Source: Isotricha intestinalis (Eukaryota > Ciliophora > Litostomatea > Vestibuliferida > Isotrichidae). From it: DNA of 10,574 bases. This document shows, piece by piece, positions 1-7,341 of the stretch. Made by a program: the position numbers and the translations under genes. The stretch is taken from positions 1-10,574 of the forward strand of contig JAJJLU010004664.1 of assembly GCA_023807065.1 (NCBI GenBank), in the 5' to 3' direction. Position 1 is the stretch's first letter. Each line of letters begins with the position of its first letter. The notes under the pieces are model-generated. The model made no database searches and was not told the DNA's origin. It worked only from the letters and a program-made list of their open reading frames with translations.

Positions 1-9
1 AAAGAAAAT

Positions 10-756
10 ATGATTTTCTTAGTTAATATGGTTAATAAAGGTAAATTATTAAGAAAAAAAATACATAAAGGAATAGATGAAGAACATATAGTTAAATTAG
101 ATTTATCTAGAAATGATTTTGGTCCTCTTGATGTTAAATATTTAACTGATTTTGATTTAAAAAATTTAAGAATATTAGATTTATCTTCTAATTCTATTAA
201 ACCACAAGGAGCTTTTTATTTAAGTCAAGGTAAATATCCTGCTTTAGAAAGTTTAAATTTAAATTTTAATGAAATTGGTGATGAAGGTTTAAGTCATATT
301 GCTAATGGTTTCTTTAATAAATTAACTTCTTTATTTTTATTTCATAATAATATTTCTCATGTTGGTATTAATAGTTTATGTAAAGCTGATTTTATTAGAA
401 ATTTAATGATTCTTTCTTTATCTGAAAATCCTAATATTACTGACGATGGTGTTAGAATTATTAAAGAAGCTAAAAATTGGACTAGACTAAATACTCTTAA
501 TTTAAATGCTACTGGTTTAACAGATGCTGCTGTTAATTATCTTACTAATAGTTCTATGCCTAAATTAAGAAAATTAAGTCTTGTTGGAAATAAATTCACT
601 TCTGGAATTCAACCTAGTATTAGTGCTCTCAAATTAAATAAAGTTAAAGTTGAATATTTATCTGCTGAAGAAAAAAAAAAAAGAGATAAAGAAAAACAAA
701 AGAAAAAAGTTCATTCTGAACAAAAACCTCTTATTCCTCAAACAACTACACAATAA
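10..756 (+). CDS. Leucine-rich-repeat protein with Lys-rich C-terminal tail, possibly 5'-partial
   Basis: I do not recognise a specific orthologue. The 248-residue frame holds about seven LRRs starting near residues 28, 53, 79, 105, 132, 160 and 186. Their 25-28 residue period and the LxxLxLxxN core (for example LRILDLSSNSI and LESLNLNFNEI) resemble the ribonuclease-inhibitor type of LRR, usually a protein-binding scaffold. The last repeat is followed by a charged tail (residues 218-236) rich in Lys and Glu, probably helical, then a short polar end. There is no signal peptide or clear membrane segment. The frame stays open to base 1 (three codons before the ATG), and the first visible repeat lies close to the start. 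More repeats or an upstream exon may therefore lie outside the window; Met1 and Met7 are both possible starts. The stop is TAA. It converges on the PKG gene. A soluble adaptor role is inference only. Confidence 0.82.
   Translation: MIFLVNMVNKGKLLRKKIHKGIDEEHIVKLDLSRNDFGPLDVKYLTDFDLKNLRILDLSSNSIKPQGAFYLSQGKYPALESLNLNFNEIGDEGLSHIANGFFNKLTSLFLFHNNISHVGINSLCKADFIRNLMILSLSENPNITDDGVRIIKEAKNWTRLNTLNLNATGLTDAAVNYLTNSSMPKLRKLSLVGNKFTSGIQPSISALKLNKVKVEYLSAEEKKKRDKEKQKKKVHSEQKPLIPQTTTQ
671..682 (+). repeat. A12 homopolymer inside the LRR coding region
   Basis: Twelve consecutive A encode part of the Lys-rich tail (after SAEE) of the LRR protein. The frame through the run continues to a TAA 74 nt downstream. 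A one-base length error here would change the last ~25 residues, so the tail sequence depends on this run being read correctly. Confidence 0.9.
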
Positions 757-927
757 TATTTTAATATATTTATTAAAGTTTAATAAAAATGGGGTTTTTA
801 TTTTAATTTATTTTATTATTATCCAATTATTTATTCATTATATATTTATTCACCAAAAAAAAATTTATACATAAACTAAGATAAATATAAAGATACACAT
901 ATTATATTATTAGATATATAATTTATA
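757..927. other. Convergent 3'-3' intergenic spacer
   Basis: This 171-bp, almost purely A/T stretch separates the stop codons of the LRR gene (+) and the PKG gene (-). It must hold the 3' UTRs and transcript ends of both. AT-rich hexamers are too frequent here for a polyadenylation signal to be called. No ORF of interest, repeat array or RNA gene is visible. Confidence 0.6.
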
Positions 928-3618
928 TTAAAATTGCTTTAACCATTTTTCAAATTCAATTCCTCTAGCACTTAATTTCTTTTTATGACCATAATAAGAT
1001 TTTATATTTTTTTCTTTTAAATAAGACAAATAGGGAATAGGAGTATTATTATCTTTATCTTTCCCAAATTTAATTTTATAAGGAGGTTTTAACTCTAAAG
1101 AAATTAATTTATTCCAATCAAATCCATTAAAATAAGGATCTTCTTTAATTTTTTCAAATTTCCATAATCTATGAGTTGGTGATTTTTTAAGCATTTTAAC
1201 TAATAAATTACAGAATTTTTCATCATGAACAAAATTAGGAAATTCTAAATCTTCTTTAGAAACAGCTCTATAAACATCCATAGGATCATCATAATCTTCT
1301 CCAAAAGGTAATTTTCCACAAAAGAATTCATAAAGACAAATAGCAATAGACCAAATATCAACTTGAAAAGAATAACCAGCGCCTTTAATAATTTCAGGAG
1401 CCATATAATGAGGTGTACCTATTATTGTACTTGTCCTTTCTTTTATTTCTTTTACTGTTCCAAAATCTATTATTTTTATATATCCCATATCATTCACCAT
1501 AATATTTTCTGGCTTTATATCACGATATATTATCCTCTTTTTATGAAGGTAATTTATTGCAATTAATATACTTCCTCCATAAAATTGAGTTTGTTCTTTA
1601 TTTAATAATCCTATGTCTCTAATTACTTCCCATAATTCTTTCCCTTTTATATATTCCATTAGAAAATAAATACAATTTTCGTTTTTTAAATATTTTACCA
1701 TTTTCATTATAAAAGGATGATCTACTTTTAATAATACATTTTTTTCTAATTCAACACATGATTCTAATTTTTCTTTTTTTATTTGTAATAAATTTACTGC
1801 TTTTATTGCATATAATTGTTTATTTTTTCTACTTCTAACTAAATTTACAAAACCAAAATTACCACTTCCTAATTCTTTGATACTATCTAAATCTTTTAAT
1901 TCAATTGTATTATCTTCTAAATAAAATTTTTTCTGGAAATATTCCATTAAATTTGGTTCTAAAATACTTTTAAAAGCATTTGCTGTTAAAGAATATAATA
2001 CTACATATCCATTTGCTATTGCAGTCGCTGATCTTTTTTCATTTATTATTAAAGCTCTTTCTCCAAATTCTTCATTTTCATTAAGGGATCTTACATATTT
2101 TGAATTCACAAAAAAATCAACTCTTCCTGATTTTATTATATAAAATTTATCTCCTATCTCTCCTTGATTTATTATTTTTCTTCCATTATCAAATTTTTCA
2201 ATTTTTAATTTTGAAAACAAAATTTCTAATTTATCTTCACTTAAATTTTTAAAAAGAGTTATTTGATCAAATGAATATTGTTGCTTAGATTTATTTTGAA
2301 TATTTTGGATATTTCCTCCTAAAACATTTTGGAATTTTTCATAATCAATTTGAGCAATAAAACAATCAGGAGCTGCAATTAAATCTTGACCAAGAGTAAT
2401 TGGTTGATTTTCATATAAATCTTTTTCAAATAAAAATTCATATCTTTTAGCTTCAAAAATTCCTGTTATTTTATTCTTTAAACCACCTTCTAAAACAATA
2501 ACTAATTTATTACTTAATTTTTCTCCTCTTTTAAAAACCACATCATTTTTCTTGTGATCGGAAAATTCAAAATAACAATAAACTTTTTCTAACATTTTAG
2601 GATAAATGTCAGTAAAATATTTTGAATTTTGAAATGAATAATTAATAAAACTAAAATATAAAGAATCTTTATAATTAGGTCCAATTTGATTTTTAAAAAA
2701 TTCAACAGAAATAGAATATAATATACAATCTGTTTTAGCAATAACATCTAAAGTTCTTTTATTTTCTCCTAAAATAGCTTTTTGTCCAAAATTATCTCCT
2801 TTTTTTAAAGTTCTAATAATTTCCCCATTTTTACAACAATCAACATCTCCATCTTTAATAATATACATACAAGTACCTAATTCTCCTTCTTTACAAATAT
2901 AATCTCCAGCTTTATACATTTCTTGAATTAAATTATTGGCTAAAATACTTCTGAAAGTACTATCTAAAGGTAAATTAATACTATTTAAAAAATTCATATT
3001 TTCATCATAATTTAAAGTGAATAAAAAATCTAATATTTTTCTGAAAACTTCTCTTTTCATAACCCATACTTCACAATCTGTATCAGCTTTAACAGTAGCA
3101 CTTCTCGGAGCATTATTCATTAAAGCATATTCACCGAAAGAATCACCTCTTTTTAATTCTTTTTTTAAAACGTCATCTATATATAATGAAAATTTTCCTT
3201 CATGCACTATATACCAATAATTTCCTATTGATCCTTGTGTAAATAATGTTGAACCTTCTTTTACTTTACATAATGACATTGTTATTATTATTTCATTTCT
3301 TGCTTGCTCGTTTAATGTTTGCATAAAAAAATGCTTGTCTATTATATTATATATCATTTGGTAATCTTCTTTTTTTTTGTTGTTTTTATGAATAAGTTCT
3401 AAAACTTTTTTCTCTTGGTTTGAAGATTTCTTGTTTTTCGCCACTATTATTATTTTTTCCTTTTTTCTTTTTGCCTTTACTTCTATGTTTGAGGCACTCA
3501 TTGAATTTGTCTTATCATTTTCTTCTTCTTGTAAAGGATTTCGATTTTTATTTGGAGATTTTATTCCATTTTTCATTTTTGAGTTTTTATTGGTTTGTTT
3601 AGATATTTCTCCACCCAT
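928..3618 (-). CDS. cGMP-dependent protein kinase (PKG), four cNMP-binding domains plus AGC kinase
   Basis: An 896-residue Ser/Thr kinase activated by cyclic nucleotide binding. Domain order: basic, low-complexity N-terminus (1-85); cNBD-A about 95-205; cNBD-B about 215-320; degenerate cNBD-C about 340-440; cNBD-D about 450-560; AGC kinase about 575-832; short C-tail. Phosphate-binding cassettes are FGEYAL...PRSAT (A, 161-175), FGQKAI...KRT (B, 277-289) and FGERAL...KRSAT (D, 518-532). Ser or Thr after the Arg is typical of cGMP rather than cAMP sites. Kinase motifs are complete: Gly loop GSGNFG (584-589), Lys606, helix-C Glu625, YRDIKPEN (Asp700), DFG (718-720), activation-loop Thr731, GTPHYMAPE. 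No C-terminal FxxF hydrophobic motif is seen. The start is firm: an in-frame TAA lies two codons upstream, giving MGGEISK, a classic N-myristoylation signal. The layout matches apicomplexan and other alveolate PKGs. Family assignment is certain; cGMP specificity is inferred. No introns are needed. Confidence 0.96.
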   Translation of the reverse strand: MGGEISKQTNKNSKMKNGIKSPNKNRNPLQEEENDKTNSMSASNIEVKAKRKKEKIIIVAKNKKSSNQEKKVLELIHKNNKKKEDYQMIYNIIDKHFFMQTLNEQARNEIIITMSLCKVKEGSTLFTQGSIGNYWYIVHEGKFSLYIDDVLKKELKRGDSFGEYALMNNAPRSATVKADTDCEVWVMKREVFRKILDFLFTLNYDENMNFLNSINLPLDSTFRSILANNLIQEMYKAGDYICKEGELGTCMYIIKDGDVDCCKNGEIIRTLKKGDNFGQKAILGENKRTLDVIAKTDCILYSISVEFFKNQIGPNYKDSLYFSFINYSFQNSKYFTDIYPKMLEKVYCYFEFSDHKKNDVVFKRGEKLSNKLVIVLEGGLKNKITGIFEAKRYEFLFEKDLYENQPITLGQDLIAAPDCFIAQIDYEKFQNVLGGNIQNIQNKSKQQYSFDQITLFKNLSEDKLEILFSKLKIEKFDNGRKIINQGEIGDKFYIIKSGRVDFFVNSKYVRSLNENEEFGERALIINEKRSATAIANGYVVLYSLTANAFKSILEPNLMEYFQKKFYLEDNTIELKDLDSIKELGSGNFGFVNLVRSRKNKQLYAIKAVNLLQIKKEKLESCVELEKNVLLKVDHPFIMKMVKYLKNENCIYFLMEYIKGKELWEVIRDIGLLNKEQTQFYGGSILIAINYLHKKRIIYRDIKPENIMVNDMGYIKIIDFGTVKEIKERTSTIIGTPHYMAPEIIKGAGYSFQVDIWSIAICLYEFFCGKLPFGEDYDDPMDVYRAVSKEDLEFPNFVHDEKFCNLLVKMLKKSPTHRLWKFEKIKEDPYFNGFDWNKLISLELKPPYKIKFGKDKDNNTPIPYLSYLKEKNIKSYYGHKKKLSARGIEFEKWLKQF

Positions 3619-3749
3619 TTCTTAATTTTTTTTATAAGTTATGTTATAATTGTTTTATATGTTAATTGAAAAAATATTATATATATTTATTTTTAAAAAA
3701 AATATGAAAATATAATCAATTGATGTTAAAGATTTGAAATAAAAAAATA
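3619..3749. other. Spacer between trm6 stop and PKG start
   Basis: This 131-bp A/T-rich spacer lies 5' of PKG and 3' of Trm6, both on the - strand. It must contain the Trm6 transcript end and the PKG promoter and 5' UTR. No specific motif can be singled out against the base composition. Confidence 0.5.
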
Positions 3750-4877
3750 TTATTCAATAGGAGCTGCTTTGTATCCAGTAAGGACATAACCTGAATATCC
3801 TTTATTATTCATCATAGGATGAGTTCTTAATTCTAAAATTTGATATTCTCTTGTTATTGTTTCTATAATTTTAATATCAACTCCTAATTTATTTTCATTT
3901 AATATTTTATCAATATGAACTAATATTTCCTTATCTTTTGCATATAAAATTATATTACCTGAATACTTTAAAAATGGTAATAAATTAAAAAAATATTTTG
4001 GAATTTCAAAATCCATTTTTAAACAAATAACTAAATTAGAAAAATAATTTTCATATTTTTTAGTAAAAAAATCATGACAACAAGAATCTTTATCTAAAAA
4101 TAGATTTATATTCATAAATGAAATTAAGCTTTTTTGATGTCTATTCAAATTAAAAATATTTAAATTTTTATTACAAATTTTTTCCTTAAATAAACTAATT
4201 ACTTTTCCATCATAATGAGTTCTTAAACAATAAGCTTGAGTTAAGATATTATTTGTTTCTTCTAAAATTAAAGTTTGAGAACCATTAATAAAATTAGAAT
4301 TAATTAACATTGTTGCAATTGTATCCATTCTAAGACCATTTATCATTTTCATATCAAGTAAAAAAAATGTTTCAACTATATTAAATAATGAAGTTGGAGT
4401 TATCCAAATTAAATGTTTATATTTTTGCTTTTTTTTCTTTATTATTTTTTCCTGCGAAAAAATTGTCCTTTTTTCCATTGAAGTGTTATTTTGTAAAATT
4501 GTTTGTATTAATTCATCTTTATTAGAAGAAGTTTCTTTTAAATTTTTTATTTCTTCTTCAGTTAATTTTTGTGCATTTCCACTTTGATAAATTTCCTTAT
4601 TTGAACTTCCTATTATTTTTTCATTAGTGTATTCAAGAGGTTCTTCTTCAAATTGATCTTCGTTTGTGAATTCTTTTGATGTTATTTCTATATATTTATC
4701 ATCGTCTGTAATATCCCAAAATGTATTTAATTTTTTTCCTTCAAAAAAACTTAAATTTATTGATTTTTTATTTATATTTACTTTCTTCATATTAGTTGTT
4801 ACAAATTTTCTTCCATCTTTATTATCTATTATAAGAAAATATATATTAGGGAAAATTAAATCTGTTGGTTCATCCAT
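3750..4877 (-). CDS. TRM6: tRNA (adenine(58)-N1)-methyltransferase non-catalytic subunit Trm6 (Gcd10 family)
   Basis: Trm6 pairs with the SAM-binding catalytic subunit Trm61 to form the heterotetramer that makes m1A58 in the T-loop of tRNAs, including initiator tRNA, in the nucleus. The family signature is clear: an N-terminal beta-rich part (about 10-65), then the conserved centre at about 103-165 (KLTEEEIKNLK, later FSQEKIIKKKKQKY and the ITPTS segment), then LRMDTIATML (182-191) and the AYCLRTHYDGKV segment (215-225). The C-terminal EYQILELRTHP followed by GYSGYVLTGY (344-369) matches the end of eukaryotic Trm6. As expected for this subunit, no Gly-rich SAM motif is seen. At 375 residues it is shorter than the yeast and human proteins (roughly 480-500). 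An in-frame TGA lies two codons before the ATG. It sits 65 bp after the ligase gene. The paralogous catalytic subunit is not in the window. Confidence 0.93.
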   Translation of the reverse strand: MDEPTDLIFPNIYFLIIDNKDGRKFVTTNMKKVNINKKSINLSFFEGKKLNTFWDITDDDKYIEITSKEFTNEDQFEEEPLEYTNEKIIGSSNKEIYQSGNAQKLTEEEIKNLKETSSNKDELIQTILQNNTSMEKRTIFSQEKIIKKKKQKYKHLIWITPTSLFNIVETFFLLDMKMINGLRMDTIATMLINSNFINGSQTLILEETNNILTQAYCLRTHYDGKVISLFKEKICNKNLNIFNLNRHQKSLISFMNINLFLDKDSCCHDFFTKKYENYFSNLVICLKMDFEIPKYFFNLLPFLKYSGNIILYAKDKEILVHIDKILNENKLGVDIKIIETITREYQILELRTHPMMNNKGYSGYVLTGYKAAPIE

Positions 4878-4942
4878 ATTTCAAAAAATAAATAAATAAA
4901 TTATATTAAATATTAATTATATTAATTGTAATAATTAAATAT
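4878..4942. other. Very short spacer between ligase I stop and trm6 start
   Basis: Only 65 bp separate the DNA ligase stop from the Trm6 ATG on the same strand. The stretch is almost entirely A/T. It must serve as the ligase 3' end and the Trm6 promoter and 5' UTR, unless the two are co-transcribed. No motif stands out. Confidence 0.5.
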
Positions 4943-7108
4943 TTAATACAAATCATCAATATCTTCATTTGCAATATTATTATTATTTTTATTAATAGCA
5001 GCTTGACTTTCATATAAATTGACAATTTCATCACTAGTAATAGCTTCATTAGGTTTTTTATCAGTTCTCATTCTAATAAATCTAGGAAATCTCAAAGAAA
5101 TACCTTTTCCTTCTTTTTGTATACTACTTCCAGCAGTATATATAGGACTTAAAGTTAAATCAGCAGTTTTAATTTCCCATACCATATAAGGTTCAAATAT
5201 AATTTCAGGTTTTACTTCACCTAATCTATAATTAGAAGGTATTTTTTGTAAAATATGTTCTTTCATAGTTTTATATACATCTTCTAAATCAGAATCTTTT
5301 AATCCTCCTCCAGTCATTGTAACAGATTCATATGTTTCACTATCATCATTATAACAACCTAATAAAAAAGAACCATAAATTCCTGCTCTTTTGCCTTTTC
5401 CATATTGTGCTCCTAAAACTACTAAATCTATTGAATCTCCTAATGATGTATCTAAATAATCTTTTTTTAATTTTAACCAATTAAAATTTCTCTGACCTGG
5501 CATATATTCTGAATTTTTATCTATTGCTTTTATGATTAAACCTTCACAACCTGAATCTATTGAATTTGTCATAAATGTTTCTATTTCTTCTTGATTATCA
5601 CTGTTTAAATGTTTAGCAAATTGAATGTATTCATTTTCTTTAAATGTTTTATATAATATTTCTCTTCTTTCTCTTAATGTTTTGTTTATTAATATTTCAT
5701 TATTTAAATATAATATGTCAAATACAAACATACAAACATGAATTGTTATAGTGTTTATATCTACATTTTTTCTTGATCGTGTTGTTAATTGTTGAAATGG
5801 TAGAATTTTATTGTTTTTAGTATCAAAAGCAACCATTTCACAATCAATAATAAAGGAATTAATTGATTGTTCATTATTTTTTTCTTGAGATTCTTTTTGA
5901 AAATTATTCACATATTCAACAATATCAGGATAAGTTTCAGTCATATTTTCTAAATTTCTACTAAAAATTTCTGTTTTATTATTATAATAATGAATTTGTC
6001 CTCTAAAACCATCATATTTATATTCACAAGTGAATGGAATTTTTTCAAATCTAGAAAATATAACATTAATACCATTTGAAGGTCTTGCTAATTGAGGATT
6101 AACTGGAATTCCTGGTCTAATATGACATAAATCAACTAATTTATTAAAATTATCTTGAGAATGAATTAAATCAATAATATGGTTAAAATATATATCTTCA
6201 TCTGATAATTGATTTTTACTCATTAATAAAATTTTATATATTTCTTTCTCATCTAATTTTCCTTTATATAATTTACAAACTGCCCTTGCAAAAGCAGATA
6301 AAATAGTTTTAAAAGAAGCTCCAATTTTTAAACTTTTTTGCAAAGACCTTACAATAAACTTAATTTCATCTTTATTAGCATCAAACATTAATTTACATAT
6401 AATTTTACTTTTCTCATCCTGTGAACTTTTTCCTTTTTTACCAGCAACATCATGAAAAACTTTTAAAACTTGATTGATTAACAAAGGTTTAGAAGGTCCA
6501 ATTTTAATAAAATTAGTAAATTTATCCATAGTTTGAACATTTTTTTTTCCTTCAGAAGCAACTTTTCCTAAATCACCGACATTAATTAATTTCTCTTTTA
6601 ATTGTTTATCAGATAAACCAATAACTTTACTAACAATTTTTTCTAAAATTCCATTTCCAATTCCAAATTCAGGAGAACGATATTCTGGTCCTATTTTTGA
6701 CATAAGGAAATAATATACTCTCGGTAAATCATCAGGATAATTATTTATTATTTCTACAAATAATTTTGCAAATAATTCTTTGATTTGATCTTTTGAATTT
6801 TCTCCTTTTATTGTCTCTACTTTTAATAATACTGTTATTAAATCCATAAATGGTAATGATGATTGTTTATTTTCTCCTATATTTCTTTTTTCTGCTTTTA
6901 ATTCTTTTTCTTCACTTGGAATTAAATTTGGATTTAAATCATTTTCTGTTAATTCATCTGTTATTATTTTATTTTTTAAGGGAGTTGGCTCGTTTTTGGA
7001 ATTTTCTTTTTGAATTTCTGTTTTTATTGTTTTTTTAGAATTTTCTCCTTTTGATGATTGAGTCATTTCTTTCCCGCTTAAAAATCCATCTAATGAAAAT
7101 TGCTTCAT
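4943..7108 (-). CDS. LIG1: ATP-dependent DNA ligase I
   Basis: This enzyme seals nicks between Okazaki fragments and in excision repair in the nucleus, using an ATP-derived Lys-AMP intermediate. The 721 residues comprise a disordered charged N-terminus (1-85), an alpha-helical DNA-binding domain (about 88-330), the adenylation domain (about 335-550) and the OB fold (about 555-700). Nucleotidyltransferase motifs: I = EYKYDGFR with catalytic Lys364; III = SFIIDCEMVAFD (418-429); IV = EGLIIKA (522-528); V = NWLKLKKDYLD (543-553); VI/C-terminal = GISLRFPRFIRMRTDK (669-684). Residues 3-10, QFSLDGFL, fit the PCNA-interacting QxxLxxFF pattern with Leu last, placed as in other LIG1 proteins. Human LIG1 is 919 residues; the difference is mainly a shorter N-terminal tail. 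There is no BRCT or zinc finger, which separates it from LIG4 and LIG3. An in-frame TAA lies two codons upstream of the ATG. The polymerase delta gene lies directly upstream. Confidence 0.97.
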   Translation of the reverse strand: MKQFSLDGFLSGKEMTQSSKGENSKKTIKTEIQKENSKNEPTPLKNKIITDELTENDLNPNLIPSEEKELKAEKRNIGENKQSSLPFMDLITVLLKVETIKGENSKDQIKELFAKLFVEIINNYPDDLPRVYYFLMSKIGPEYRSPEFGIGNGILEKIVSKVIGLSDKQLKEKLINVGDLGKVASEGKKNVQTMDKFTNFIKIGPSKPLLINQVLKVFHDVAGKKGKSSQDEKSKIICKLMFDANKDEIKFIVRSLQKSLKIGASFKTILSAFARAVCKLYKGKLDEKEIYKILLMSKNQLSDEDIYFNHIIDLIHSQDNFNKLVDLCHIRPGIPVNPQLARPSNGINVIFSRFEKIPFTCEYKYDGFRGQIHYYNNKTEIFSRNLENMTETYPDIVEYVNNFQKESQEKNNEQSINSFIIDCEMVAFDTKNNKILPFQQLTTRSRKNVDINTITIHVCMFVFDILYLNNEILINKTLRERREILYKTFKENEYIQFAKHLNSDNQEEIETFMTNSIDSGCEGLIIKAIDKNSEYMPGQRNFNWLKLKKDYLDTSLGDSIDLVVLGAQYGKGKRAGIYGSFLLGCYNDDSETYESVTMTGGGLKDSDLEDVYKTMKEHILQKIPSNYRLGEVKPEIIFEPYMVWEIKTADLTLSPIYTAGSSIQKEGKGISLRFPRFIRMRTDKKPNEAITSDEIVNLYESQAAINKNNNNIANEDIDDLY
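7079..7102 (-). other. PIP box (PCNA-interacting peptide) codons of ligase I
   Basis: Residues 3-10, QFSLDGFL, place Gln, Leu, Phe and Leu at the QxxhxxF(F/L) positions within ten residues of the start. This is the usual PIP-box site in nuclear ligase I. Clamp binding follows from family knowledge and has not been shown here. Confidence 0.75.
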
Positions 7109-7341
7109 TAATTATTTAATTTAAAAAAATATTAATTTTTATATCTGAAAATAGTTATTAAATTGTAAATCAATTTTCAACATTTTTCTTTGAGATTATA
7201 TTGATTCAAATAAAAAAAATGGAATAATTACAAAAAACATTTCTAAAGGATTTTTAAAATTTTTTTTGAATTAAGTAAATACTAAAAATTTTAAATTAAT
7301 TATTTAGAAAATAATTATTTTTAAATTATATAATAAATTTA
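7109..7341. other. Spacer between polymerase delta stop and ligase I start
   Basis: At 233 bp this is the largest gap in the window and is extremely A/T-rich. It holds the ligase promoter and 5' UTR and the polymerase delta 3' end. A 9-bp A/T-only inverted repeat with a 3-nt loop (7297-7317) lies about 25 bp past the polymerase stop, but such pairings are expected by chance at this composition. No further gene or RNA is visible. Confidence 0.5.

Noticed and set aside
7297..7317. 9-bp inverted repeat with a 3-nt loop as a transcription terminator
   Set aside because: It is made only of A/T, which pairs by chance often at this composition. Stem-loop terminators of this kind are not expected for eukaryotic RNA polymerase II genes.
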